A stretch of 64,000 bases of DNA from Isoetes taiwanensis (Eukaryota > Streptophyta > Lycopodiopsida > Isoetales > Isoetaceae), in the NCBI GenBank assembly GCA_021234155.1, contig JAJEKV010000309.1, positions 126,001 to 190,000 of the forward strand, written 5' to 3'. A model generated the notes under the pieces. The model was given only the letters and a program-made list of their open reading frames with translations. It did not search any database and was not told the DNA's origin. Shown here in pieces: positions 33,287-44,819 of the stretch. A program made the position numbers and the translations under genes. The first letter of the stretch is position 1, and every line of letters starts with the position of its first letter.

Positions 33287-33328
33287 ATGTGTTGTTTATA
33301 AACCATGGTTGCTTTCTTTACTATTTAG

Positions 33329-33710
33329 GGACCACCAAAAACTCGTTAATAACGGAAGGACGGCATATGACTTATTCAGCGGGGTATGAAGAATACCCCA
33401 GTTACCGATTTCTGTCAACATTGAGTAAAAGGTGGACGGGGGCAAGATACGGGACAATGAGGCCAAGCCTCCACCGTACACCAGGATAGCGAGGGCTGGA
33501 CCCACCAACTAGTAACCCGGACCACTAAAAACTCACCATAATATCTGTGAACAACATATGACTTCTAGCGAGGTATGAAGAATACCTCAGATGACGAACC
33601 TACCGACACTATGGAAAAGGGGGGATTATGGACAGGGGGGAGTTTCTACCCCTCGTCATAAGCCAGGGGGACGTGGGCTCGGCCCCCCGCTGGTTCCATG
33701 AATCCAGTAA
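33329..33710 (+). repeat. Two tandem 190-bp units at the 5' side of LINE 2
   Basis: Both units begin GGACCAC(C/T)AAAAACTC (33329 and 33519). They share CATATGACTTNT, then GGTATGAAGAATACC, a GGACA-GGGG tract and a GGGCT block, with about two-thirds identity. Tandem promoter-bearing units of this kind occur at the start of some LINEs. Confidence 0.6.
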
Positions 33711-34122
33711 TAACATGCAATGTAAATACAAAAATACGTAACTACAAGGGTGCGAAATCTGAGTACGTACAGTGATGAAGTTCCGGCCGGATTTAAATAC
33801 CAACGTAATCAATACAGTAAGGTATCCACCCAACTAATCAGCCTCGAAAAAACCCAAAAGGATCAACCTTGGGGCAACAGACGAAGGGAGTTGAATGATA
33901 ATAAAAAGAGATAGGCGGACTTAATTACGACCGTTTTGAATTTTGAATTTTGAAGTTCAAAATTAGAATGGTAATTAGGAATAAAAATACCGTTTAGAAG
34001 CAGGAAATATATAGTCTGGGCGAGAGAATACGGCTATCTTACAAGTGAGAGTCTAGCACGATCGCACTGCCTAGAGCCACCACAGAGTTTTTCCGCACAG
34101 AGTTTCCTTGCAAACAAGAGCT

Positions 34123-34900
34123 ATGGCCGACAATATCAACAGCAGCCAGTAGAGGAGATCGGAGGTGGCAAGAGCCCCAGCGAGCCAACAGGATCTTAGG
34201 GACTTCCTGGCACAGATGGATAAGCAGCTAGAATCAAAGATCCCGAACCTGGATGCTCTCAACGCCTTAAAACTGGAAGCGCAACAAGAACAACAAGATA
34301 GCCATCAATGGCTTGGACATGAGAGTAGGAGGGATGGAGAAGTCGAACGAGGAAATGCACGAAAGACGTAATGGACGAGATCAAGATGAGAAAGCAAAAG
34401 ATCTTGCAAAGGTTGGTTGAATTAGAGAAATCAAATGTTGATTTCGGATGCATGGGAATCATTTGATAGGATAAAGCCACATTTAATGGAATATGAGGAG
34501 CAAAATAAAATTAAGCATGATGTTAGGCTAATTGGGATAGCGAGAAAGGCCTAACGAGGATATATACCGAAGTTATCGGAAGTGATAGAGACTGTTCAAG
34601 GAACAATGTGGGGCATCACAAAGCCCCCTCCGAAAGTCAATGGAGGGGAGATCGAGGCACATAAACTTGACATCGAGAGACATGGCAACCAAGGAGAGGA
34701 TCCTATGGATGGGATCCGTGATTGAGAAATGGAATCAAAGTACAAGAGTCCTTAATATGGGTGATGCGAGACACGGGCTACACAAAGAATTGGCCAAAGC
34801 CCCGTGGAACCGGAATCCAAGCAGTGGATACAAGCCGGGGTCAAGAATGACAAGGTCTACATACACAAGAGGGTAAGAGAGCAAATGACTCAACCGCAAG
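34123..34900 (+). pseudogene. LINE 2 ORF1 remnant
   Basis: The frame begins ATGGCCGAC at 34123, has a TAG at 34150, then continues in the same frame as SQQDLRDFLAQMDKQLESK, then LDALNALKLEAQQEQQDSHQ. This Gln/Glu/Leu-rich stretch is likely a coiled coil, as in many LINE ORF1 proteins. Similar charged pieces run on in other frames (for example KPPPKVNGGEIEAHKLDI near 34620), followed by basic Gly/Arg/Thr-rich sequence. No zinc knuckle was seen. Confidence 0.5.
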
Positions 34901-35289
34901 AACGCATACCGGGTGTAAAAGTGGGATAGCAAGATCAACTGGAAGTAAAAGGAAAACATACCCCCCCCAAGTCTATACAACAGGGGCTGAGAACGATCAC
35001 TGGGGAAGTAACCGGAGAATAATCACCAGAGAAGGGAACCGTAAACGAGTAATAGGAAGAAGCTTGCTCAGGAAAACTAAGAGCGAAAGCAAACACAGCG
35101 GGGTTCGAGAGGGCCAACCCCGACAATGAAAACCAGGGGAAGGCCAAGGAGAACAGGCAATGGCACAGAAAACATGGAGACCCAAAGGAGCAACCTCGGG
35201 GGACACAACCACCCCAATTCTGGGTCCACACCTAAAAACAACAGTAACAAAAAGACCACATGTCGTTGTTCCAAAAAATCTACATGTGG

Positions 35290-36162
35290 TTATGTGGAGG
35301 TGTGGTTTATTAAGGATGCTGACATTATGGTACTGGAACTGTATCGGGTACCCATGGGATGATGGAGAAAGACTAGAAGGTGCCCACGGCTGCGACATAA
35401 TATGCCTGACGGAGACATGGGAGCATAACGTTAAAAGGCTGCCAGAGGAGGAAGGATACCAGTTATTCACATGCTGGAAAGACAGGGATTTTAAGATAGG
35501 GAGGGGGAGTGCAGGCCTGGCTTGTTATATAAAGAATAGTGTAGCCAACAATGCATGTATGTTACATTCAGATATCAATAAAAGGTATATGGTCTTGAAT
35601 ATCCAATTGAAAAACAAACAAGAGATAGTTCTGATAATTACATATTACCCGCCAAAAAGTGATAAGCTAGAATTGCCGGATCCGGGGAGAGAACATAACG
35701 AAATGGAAGGAACAGGGGACCAAATGATTATAGTAGGAGATCTAAATGCCGAACCGACAAAGAACAGTGCACAAAGCACACACACTGGACGAGAAGGATG
35801 GTCAGATAGTGTATACGGCAAGGACACAGGAATGGCAGAGGGATACAGAAGATAAGACATAGGTCAATGCTAGGGGTGAATTACTGTTGGAAGTTTGCAC
35901 GGCAACAGGGATGATCATAGCTAATGGTGTGAGAAAATGGAAGGGATCAGGAGGTTTTACGAGCCAAAACACACATGGTAAGAGCATAGTGGATTATATA
36001 ATTCTGAATGATCAAGCAGCGGATAAGATAGAAGAGGTGATGCTACAAGAATGGTCGACTGGGAAAAGGGAAAGCCATAGACCGATTAAATTAACAATCA
36101 GACTGGATGGAAAGCCACAAAAAGATCGCACAGGAAAAAGGATGATAAGGAAGACAGGGTGA
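35290..36162 (+). pseudogene. LINE 2 ORF2, APE-type endonuclease
   Basis: Within 35160-35855 the protein reads LRMLTLWYWNCIGYPWDDGE, then GCDIICLTETWE (the Glu that binds metal), LACYIKNS, VLIITYYPPKS, and MIIVGDLNAEPTKNS (the G-D-x-N-A motif). The next frame (35887-36162) continues with CTATGMIIANGVRKWKGSGG, VDYIILND and ESHRPIKLTI, giving the late Ser/Asp-His motifs (VDYIL and S-H-R). So the complete catalytic set is represented across two frames broken at about 35855. Confidence 0.85.
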
Positions 36163-37620
36163 GGATTCAATTCCAGGAGAAATACGCAGAAACCTTCATC
36201 CAAACGATCAGGGAGGAAATGGGAACATGGGATTGGGGAAAACACAATGCGAGTGATAATGGAAACACCCTCAATGACATCATGGTAAGGGTAGCAACAG
36301 ACGTGTTTGGGAAAAAGATCAAAATCAGGAAAACTAGGGCATTCAGAGCTTCAGTATGGTATGATGACGAGTGTAGAGAACACAAGAGGAGAACAAAAAA
36401 GCACAGGGGAAAGGAGACATACCGGGAAGAAAAAACAGCATACATAAGATTACTGAAGAAGAAAAGATACAATAACCTGCTACAACACCAATGGTATTTG
36501 GGAAAATTGTTGAAAAAACAGCCCCGAAGATTCTGGAGGGGACTCAAAAACAAAGGAGGGGGTAGCAATATGAAAGCAAGGAATGAACAAGAAGACATTG
36601 GAACCGAGGGATGGGAGAGTTACCTGGACAAATTATACAGGACGGGGGCACCCCCGGTGCCAATACCAATGCAGCATGACCCAGACAAACCATGCTTCAA
36701 CATGCTAGAAGTAATGCTAGCCCTAAACAGGATGGCTAACCATAAAGCACCATACCTATACGGCCTGACCGTGGAACTGCTGAAGTGTGCAGAGACAGAA
36801 ATTGGTAGACATGTTACAGACATTTTCAATGGCATCATACATACAGGACTTCCAGACAGATGGACATACAACAGAGTCATACCCCTACATAAGGCAGGAA
36901 ATAAAAGAGACCCAGGAAACTATAGGACGATAATGGTAAGCTCGATTTTCGCAAAATGGTTTGGAAAGGTTCTGGATAACAAACTAAAGAAATGGGCAGA
37001 AGAAGAAAATATGAGAGCACAAGGGCAAGGGGGTTCGAGGCCGGAACACCGAACCACGCACCATCTCGTGACTCTTCGGATATTAATAGAGCATAACAAA
37101 GTCTGAGGGAGAAAAATAATCACGCTTTGTAGATTTCGAAAAGCATTTGATACTGACCCCCCAGAGAGAAGCTGTTAAAAAGACTGATGGACATGCAAGC
37201 CCCGATAAATATGGTAGGATCGATCGCAAGACTATACCACAAGGTGTACGCTAAGATGGAAAGGGAGGGACAGCCGACAGTCTGTGACACTGGTGTAAAG
37301 CAGGGATGTCCGTTATCCCCAACTCTGTTTGGTATATACATAGATGCGCTACAGGGATACATAGAAGAACAAACAAGGGGACTTAATATGCCCCCACACT
37401 AGGAGACACGAAGGTACCAATAATGCTATATGCGGATGATCTCAGTATGATGGCAACAAAAAACGCTCAAAATTCTAGAACAGTTCTGTGAGGAGACGAG
37501 GCTGACAGTGAATCTAGCAAAAACTAAGATAGTCATCTTTGGACACAAGAACAAGCATAAACCTTTCGTGATATAAAGAAAAAGAGATAGAGGAAGCAAA
37601 TGTATCACGTGAGATATCTA
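36159..37620 (+). pseudogene. LINE 2 ORF2, reverse transcriptase
   Basis: The open part (36159-37106, 315 codons) carries a basic linker, then NRMANHKAPYLYGLTVELLK (the KAPG.DG.. box, degenerate), RVIPLHKAGNKRDPGNYRTI and GSRPEHRTTHHLVTL. After a frame break come FVDFEKAFDT-type residues near 37125, GVKQGCPLSPTLFGIYIDAL at 37294-37353, and MLYADDLSMMA at about 37420 (the Y-A-D-D catalytic box). Breaks near 37106, 37165 and 37400 inactivate it. The HKSG/KAGNKRDPGNYR-type box is unlike the plant L1 RT at 24157-25650. Confidence 0.88.
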
Positions 37621-38640
37621 GGTTATGATGCGCATGGCACAGGGAATTGGGCCAAGGGAGCTAACACCAGATTCCAATCAGCTATAGGAAGCTACTTTAA
37701 CATGAAAAACTTCAGAATGTGAAGCGTAATAACCGATTGGGACATCAAATGTTACCTATTCGGTCAGCGGGGTAGCCACTACTCGCTTATACCTGAGCGG
37801 AACATGGGGACCAGGTTTAACAGAAAGAAATTGGGAAAAGCAAGAAGGGATTCTTAGACAATGGCACAGACAGGAATTCAGGGTAAGGACAAACACGCCG
37901 CTGACAATCATGGTCCTCGAAACAGGGCAAAAGCCGATGGAGGTGAGAGCATGGGAGAGAACCATGAGGTACCTGCTCAGAGACAATGTAGGGGACATAC
38001 AAGGGAAACTGTCCAGCATCGCAATCACCGAATCAGCAAAATCACACATCCTCGAAAACACTGGATGGTTTAAAGATGTGGCAACATGGACCAGACAGAT
38101 GGGATTAAACCTGAGTGACCTAATAGAAGAGGGGCAGTTTAATGAGGAGTGGACAGACATAGCAACAAGAGCATGGCTGCAAAGACACCGTAACCCAAGA
38201 CAGGCCGCTCGCATTACAAGTTTTTAACCCAGGACAACAAATAGAACACCAGATATACCGAGATAACGCATTGGGGAAAAACAGAAGGGACATCCTGGCC
38301 AGATTCAGGATGGGAAGTCATGACCTAAGAATCGAAAAAGACAGATGAGGACAGGATATGCAGAATATGTGACGGGGGGAGAATAGAGGATGAGAATCAT
38401 ATGCTTAATGATTGTCCGGTCTACGGAGACATCAGGGACAGATACAGAAATATAAGGTGGGGGAACCAAGTCCACAGTCGATGACGATGACAGACCATTA
38501 CGGGATCCGCGGGACGCGATCCAAAGAATGACGCACTGCATACGTGAGAAGTACACAAAGGAGAGAGGGCTTGTAATATGATCTGTACAAAGCGGGTCAT
38601 ACAGCCTCACACAAATTGCTCAGCTAAAAGCTGATTGATA
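37621..38640 (+). pseudogene. LINE 2 ORF2, C-terminal part with CCHC-like finger
   Basis: A segment at 37910-38227 reads GQKPMEVRAWERTMRYLLRD and continues with helical sequence. Near 38350-38415 a frame gives RICRICDGGRIEDENHMLND, then CPVY, a CxxC...H....C arrangement found at the end of ORF2 in several non-L1 LINE groups. Confidence 0.65.
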
Positions 38641-38822
38641 ACGACGCATCACTGCACGGCCAAGAAGCCGAGATAAAGCGGGATGCTGGTATTAAAAGAA
38701 AAAAAGTCAGCCTTCAGAAAAGGCTACATTATAACAGCGTGATGTGCTAGTAGCACCCTTTTTTTAGGGAGCTCGCCCATGCTACACAAGTCCAGGGGCC
38801 TTACGACACAAGGGACATTAAT

Positions 38823-38842
38823 GTATTCTATTCTATTCTATA
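38823..38842 (+). repeat. TTCTA tandem tail of LINE 2
   Basis: The run TATTCTATTCTATTCTATA closes the LINE and replaces a poly(A) tract. Confidence 0.8.
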
Positions 38843-39352
38843 ATGCGTATGTGGATTCTATCGTTGTGTGAAATTGTAGCAAACGTTTGAGTTGATTTGC
38901 AATTATATTTTGATTTACAGAGATGGCACAGATGAAAAAAGACTACCTTATTAAGCTAAATCTAGATGACATTTATGGATGGTGGATGAGCGCCTTTGGT
39001 AACTCACCAGCCTTTGTGTCGAGAGATTGTTGTATTGGAGCTCCTCTTAGATTTATTTCGTAATTTATATTATTCGCAAAAATATCATTCTAGTGATGAT
39101 GAGGCATCTTCAGTTTTGCAAATTGATAATTCTACTTGATGTTTGATGTGTGTGGACACATGAACCTTCAATAACAAAAAGTATTGACCAACTTTTTAAA
39201 AGACTAAACTAAATATTGTATTTTGTAATTTCTAAATTAGAGTTAGAATGTAAGATCTTACGAAGTTGCTTCCCATCAATCTATAATAACTTGGCCATTG
39301 CAGACGAGAATGTTGGACGTTAACTGGGGTCCAACTGCACAGTTTTGGAAAA
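38843..39352. other. Sequence between LINE 2 and the hairpin/repeat, one exon-like spot
   Basis: After an acceptor-like TTGATTTACAG near 38920 a short open frame reads MAQMKKDYLIKLNLDDIYGW. No family recognised. The remainder is AT-rich and non-coding. Confidence 0.35.
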
Positions 39353-39395
39353 GAGAAATGTTCGCGGCGGCCTTGGCCGCCGCGATAAATTTCTC
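39353..39395. repeat. GC-rich hairpin
   Basis: A perfect 10-bp inverted repeat CGCGGCGGCC-TT-GGCCGCCGCG at 39363-39384 sits inside a longer arm pair (GAGAAAT on the left, ATTTCTC on the right). It gives a stem of about 20 bp with a small bulge. It stands out from its AT-rich surroundings and abuts the dispersed repeat copy 2. Confidence 0.9.
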
Positions 39396-39401
39396 GTATA
39401 T

Positions 39402-39963
39402 ATAAACACACTTTGATGTGTGGGACACATCAGTTGCTCCATTCCATCTCGGCCGTCGAATTTTAGGGGTTAAATCTCGGCCACATGTTTAGATGTGTGT
39501 GCATGCATGGGCATGCATGGGGGCATAGGGGAACCCAAAATCATAGCTCTTGATTTTTGTAGGCAAGGTGCAAGGAAGATTCCTTAAGGGTGATTTGGTG
39601 TAACAGATCTTAGCCGTTAGATCAAAAAGTGAGGATAAATCCTAGCCATTGAGTTTTTATTTTAAATTACATGTTTTTTTTAAATGAGATGAGGTGGCAC
39701 TCTTATTAATAAAAAGGTAAAGAGGTGGCAAAACATTTATTGACTGGAAATCTTCCTTTTTTCTTAATTGCATTCAAAGACCCGTAACTTGCACTAGAGG
39801 GGTCGGATTAAAGTGGGGCCCACGCTATTGGATTCCTCTCGTCGAGAGCTTTCTAAGGAGTGGTGCTTTGGCACCGTACCATCATAGTTGTGATCGGATC
39901 CTAAGGATCCTTATCTTAGAATTTTAATGGAATCTATGGTATGTTAAGAGAATCTAGGGGAAT
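39402..39963. repeat. Dispersed repeat, copy 2
   Basis: It is the partner of 28665-29229, in the same orientation 10.7 kb away. It contains a 29-base block (39601-39629) that copy 1 lacks. Its right end passes directly into the GAATCT array. Confidence 0.85.
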
Positions 39964-41404
39964 CTTTCTGAGATCTTTGAGAATTTAGAGGAATCTCAAT
40001 AGAATCTTAAAGAATATATAGGAATCACAAGAGAATCTTTGCGAATCTAGTAGAATCCAACGGAATCTTCATAAATCTTACCAAAATCTATGGTATACTA
40101 AGAGAATCTAGGGGAATCTTCCTAGGATCTTTGAGAATCTAGAGGAATCTCATTAGAATCTTTCAGAATCTAAAGGAATCACAAGAGAATCTTTGCAAAC
40201 CTAGAGAAATCCAGTAGAATCTTCATAAATCTTTGAGAATCTAGGGGAATCTTGATGGAGTCTTAGAGAATCTAGGGGAATCTTCATAGGATTAGAGAGT
40301 CTAGGAGAATCTACATAGAGTCTTGGGGAATCTATGGGAATCTTAGGAAATCTAGAGGAATCTACGGGAATCTTCATAAAATTTTTGAGAATCTATGGAA
40401 TCTTAGGGAATCTAAAGGAACCTTAGGGAATCTAATGGTATCTCAAAAGGACCTTTGAGAATCTAGGGGAATCTTCATAGGATCTTAGAGAATCTAGGAG
40501 AATCTACATGGAATCTTGGGGGATCTATGGGATTCTTGAGAGAATCTAGGGGTGTCTTTATAAGATGTAAGGGACGCTAAGAGGATCTACATAGATTCTA
40601 TGGAAATCTTGGGAGAATCTAGAGGAATCTAAGGGAATCTTTATAGATCTAGGAAATCTTGGAGAATCTAAAGGAATTTTCTTAGAATTTTACGAAATAT
40701 ATGCTAATTTAAAGGACTCTAAAGGAATCTTCATGGGATCCTGAGGAATCTAGAGGAATCTCAATATAACCTTAGGAAATCTAGTGGAATCTCAGGAGGA
40801 TCTTGGAGAATCTATGGGAATCTTCATAGGATCTTAGAGAATCTAGGAGAATCTACATAGAATCTTGTGGAATCTTTGGGATTCTTGAGACAATCTTTGC
40901 TAATCTAGGGGTATCCTCGTAAGATGTAAGGGAAGCTAAGAGAATCTACATAGATTCTTGAGGAATCTATAGGAATCTTAGGATAGTCTTTGAAAATTTT
41001 GGAGAATCTCAAGAGAGTCTTAGGACTATGGGAATCTTAAGAGGATCTATGGGAATCTGGGGAAATAGAATACTTGAGAATCTAGGGAAATCTTGATAGG
41101 ATCTTAGGGAATCTAGGAGAATCTACATACAATCTTGGGGAATCAAGTGAATCTTGAGAAAATCTTTGGGAATATAGGGGAATCCTGATGGAACCTTTGA
41201 GAATCTAGGGGAATCTTGATGGAATCTTGGAGAGCCTAAGAGAATCTTCATATGATCTTAGAGATTCTATGAGAATCTACATAGATTCTTGAAGAATCTA
41301 TGAGAATCTTTAGAGAATCTAGAAGAGTCTTGGATAATCCAAGGGAATCTTCATAGAATCTAAGGAAATGTAGGAGAATCTACATAAAATCTTGCGGAAT
41401 TCTG
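39930..41404. repeat. GAATCT minisatellite, about 1.5 kb
   Basis: The basic word (A)GAATCT is repeated more than a hundred times, organised in units near 30 bp such as GAATCTAGGGGAATCTTC followed by ATAGGATCTTAGA. Variants include CTACATAGAATCTTGGGG. Units are heterogeneous, so the array is old. There is no open frame of note on either strand. Copy 1 of the dispersed repeat has only one such unit at the matching position. Confidence 0.95.
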
Positions 41405-42099
41405 TAGGTTATTTTTCACACATTTTTGTCACAAATTTCTCCAAATGTGTAGGCCCTAAATATTAATAAACTTGTATAAATATACACTAAAAAAAGGGGA
41501 ACCTTCTTGTTCAAGTAAGGAAAACCTAGTTGAAGGATCAGAAAGGGAACTTTCTTGGAACTTTCTTGTTTAAGTAAGGGAAATCTAGTTGAAGGATAAA
41601 AAATGGGAACTTCCTTGTTTTGTGCAAGTAGGATAAACCTACTTGGAGCTACCTACTTCCTCTAAGAAACCTGTTGTTGGCTCCTTCCAAGGGTAAAATT
41701 TTGTATATATCCTATCTTTATTCTCTACTTTCATCATCCCATCCAATCCCCACAATTTTTCTTGACATATTAGTTAGAGATAAACAATGACAATATAGTG
41801 GTCTAAACATAATTACAAGTATGTCTAACAATCGTTTTCAAAATTTAGTCCTTTCATTTTAGCGCCATGTACCTAACAGAGAAAAAAAAAACATGTAGAT
41901 CCTACGCTTTCACGCTTGTCATTGGATGGGATTAGAAGAAAGTTTACATTGTAGACAAGTGACGTTTCTTCTAATGTAAAAAGTTGTCACGATGTCTTGA
42001 AATTGGCCAATTGACTCGATGGGATGTAATAGATTGTGGATTCAACTAGCATATAAATACCCAAATTATACAATTTTAGACATTTGTTGGTTTTGTTTA
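41405..42099. other. Intergenic with 60-65 bp imperfect repeats, no gene
   Basis: Around 41495-41650 a unit containing GGAACTTNCTTGTT, AAGTAAGG and CCTAGTTGAAGGAT occurs about three times. The rest is AT-rich with no coding sequence recognised. Confidence 0.5.
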
Positions 42100-42911
42100 T
42101 CATGTTATTGGGATCATCTCTTGGACTTCCTCTTCTTTCCACCCCCCCTTTCTAAGTGCACATGCTATAGTTTTTAAGTACTCACATAACGTTGAATCCT
42201 GATACGATTTATTATGAACAACATCATCGTTATAAGTGTATGTTATTTCCCTGGACTCTAAAGCATGACTTGACAATTCCACCTCTCTTTCATTTTGCAA
42301 TAGCTCAAGAACTATGAAGCTCTCCAAACTTCTTTGGGAGGGTCCCTTCAAAGTGCTGACCTTGATATTGCATTTGAAGTCTATTTTCTCGATTTTCTCC
42401 TTGGTACTCCAACCATGGGATTCCAAAATGCACTGGAGGCTTTTCATTTTGACTTGGTCATTTTCTTGAGTTGGGCACTTTCCCTTCTCACCTAAAGGCT
42501 GGTTACTAAACCACATTTTCTCAACTCTTTGATGAGATGCTAGATTGGCCTAAAAAAAGGTTCACTTTGCAGTTAGCAAAGGAAAGATGGTAGAAGACTG
42601 TGTGATGCAATAGTGTAGGTATTCTACAACTCTTTTTATAGTGTCATGCACACTAAAGAGAGGTAATTGACAACAAATTAGAGCTAGAGAATCAGCAAGG
42701 AAAGAGGAAAAAGAGAATCATCAGAGAAAGAGGAAAAGGGAGAATGCCCATGTGAAGAGGTTAATACCTTGGAGCCAATGGGGCAAATGGTCCAACATTG
42801 TTTTATGGACACAAATGGAACAAAATCTTGGCGAGTACAACTTTCGTATTCAATATCTTGGTGTCGGAGCCACTTATATACGAGTAAGAGAATATCACTA
42901 CCAACCATCAA
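42100..42911 (-). CDS. Putative two-exon gene, unknown function (197 residues)
   Basis: Exon 1 is 42911-42768 (48 codons, MMVGSDILLLVYKWLRHQDI and on to CPIGSK) and ends at an AAG/GTATTA donor. Exon 2 is 42549-42100 and begins after a T-rich TTTTTTTAG acceptor. Both sites are phase 0, so the frame joins without change and runs to a TGA. The product is hydrophilic apart from the start. It has charged stretches (TKEKIEKIDFKCN, LLQNEREVELSS) and ends ALRKGGWKEEEVQEMIPIT. I do not recognise a family. A TATA-like CTATATATAA is very close to the start, so the true first exon could differ. It could also be a captured fragment. A stop lies just upstream in frame, supporting this ATG. Confidence 0.45.
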
Positions 42912-44819
42912 TTATATATAGGTGATGCTCAATTACGCAAGCAGCACTAACGTTATCTTATCATTAGCAAAAAGCAAAAGCACGCAGCCAGGTTAGGAAA
43001 GACATGGGCAGCTTCGCCATCACTAACTGTAAAGGCACTGACGATTTTTGTCGTTGAGTGATGATAACGATTTTTGTTGGCATGAGGTAAAAATTGCTTC
43101 TTCTTCGCCAGTGCAGAACATCTTGCATCTTAGCCGCTTATGGCAGTGGCATGAGGTAAAAATTGCTTCTTCTTCGAATAAACATAGGATTGTTCTAACC
43201 AGGGTCACCATTTCAGAGACAAACGAATTGGAAGGAGGTGCTGTGGAATTCTGAGATCTTGTGATTCTTTCTTCTTTCTATTCCCCAAGGTTCTTCCAAA
43301 TTCATTTTTATTCCCTAGCTTTGTTTGAGCTTAATGTATCATGGAACTTAATGGTATTCAGCCTTCTTTGAACTAAATGTCTGAGCTTAATGTACCATGA
43401 ACCTTGTGCTATTCAGCCTTGTTTGTGCTAAATGTATTATGAACCCTGTGGTGTTCAGCCTCATGCATTCTCCGTAAGAGCATAAGAAATAGCTGCAGGC
43501 AGAATTGGCCCATCTCTTTGCTTCTGTAAAATTGGCCTCATCATCCAGCATTTTCTGGAACAGAATTGAGTTCTATTTCTTGCAGGCACAGAGTATAAAC
43601 CGCTTTGTTTTTGTAGATTTGGCCCCATCATGCAAAAAGACTAAGGAAGCAATTTGAAGGAGGAATCCGCCTTCTTTCTGCCCACAATTTAAATCCAAGT
43701 AATTGTGCAGTAGTGGCCGTTAATAGCATACTAGCATTGTTTATAGCATATGAAATACGAGCTTGTGGAAAGTCAGCTCTGAATCACTGTTCACAAGCAC
43801 CTGCTCTAATAAGCAACTTCCTTTAATTGGAGATTTACCCATATTTGTTGGATTTGGATATGATGTGTTATGGAAAGAGGAAAAGATTCCTCAACTACCA
43901 TCCATATGAGGGAATGTCTATAAGCTGATTGGAATAATCCAACTTTTAGCAACTAGTTTTGGCTGGTTAAATGTTTGAATTAAATGGCCTTACTATCATC
44001 AGGCATAGAATTTCTAGAATATTTGGATAGTTTAGTCTGCATTGTTAGTGGTCTATTGCCAACTCACATACTGATTTAAGCTAAGGTAACGCTTACATGC
44101 ATGGAATCAGCAACATTTAATTTTCGTTGCTGTAAAGTTCAAAATTTGGAATATTTCTTCCTGGAAATCCATTTGCCACAGTCTATAATGGATTCAGCTC
44201 TACACACAAGCACAACAGAGATAGAAACTGGCAATATTATGTCATGAACAGATAAAATATATAATTTATACATGTGAGAACCTATGTCTAGCTGTGCCAT
44301 GTATCAGTCTTAGACATATCACTATAGGCATGCAAATAACTGTGCTGTCTTGCAACAAAAAGTGTCCTTGAGGACTGCAAATCCAGATGGGATGTAATTG
44401 CAAAACTGTAAACGTAGATGTACATCAATTTTTGTGAAGCGACATGTCAGTAATATAGCTATTATTGCCATTAAAAAAGGACTTTCCTTATCTGCAGAAC
44501 ATTGAAAAGATTCGACATGTCGACTTCCCACTGCTTGTCATGCACGTAAAAAATTCCAGAATTTTTTCCTATGTGTCATGCTTTAATATATTATTAAATG
44601 TTTTAGCTAGTCATCTGTATGGATGCACTTCAAGTTGTTCAAATTATATGGTGATGAGCTCAAAGGAGGTGATCACTGAAATTCATAGTATCCATAGAAA
44701 AATCATCCGTTTAAGAGTTTTAGTTTACCATCTAAAAGAATCCAAGGTTGCCACCCAGGCTCTGGCCAAGTGACGCCATACTGAAGGGTTCTGCAAAAAG
44801 ACAAAAAGTTATACCGAAA
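42912..44819. other. Intergenic with small direct repeats, no gene recognised
   Basis: A 29-bp direct repeat (GGCATGAGGTAAAAATTGC plus CTTCTTCTTCG) occurs at 43079-43107 and 43148-43176. From about 43325 to 43480 a unit of roughly 55 bp, with GAGCTTAATGTAYCATG and TATTCAGCCTT, recurs three times with changes. Open frames here are short and unremarkable. Confidence 0.5.

Larger units (their letters stand above)
33329..38842 (+). mobile_element. Second LINE, non-L1 type, with TTCTA-repeat tail
   Basis: The order is tandem 5' units, an ORF1 with helical character (34123 on), an APE-type endonuclease (about 35300-36160), a reverse transcriptase (36159-37620), a C-terminal CCHC-like finger (about 38350-38415), and a tail of TATTCTATTCTATTCTA at 38823-38842. 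A short tandem tail instead of poly(A), together with the C-terminal CxxC...H...C finger, separates it from the L1 copy in this window. I cannot fix its clade. Stops and frameshifts are frequent. The left border and target duplication were not resolved. Confidence 0.8.

Noticed and set aside
28665-39963. The two dispersed repeat copies as LTRs of one large retrotransposon
   Set aside because: They lack TG...CA ends and a target duplication, and the DNA between them holds gene fragments and a LINE rather than gag-pol.
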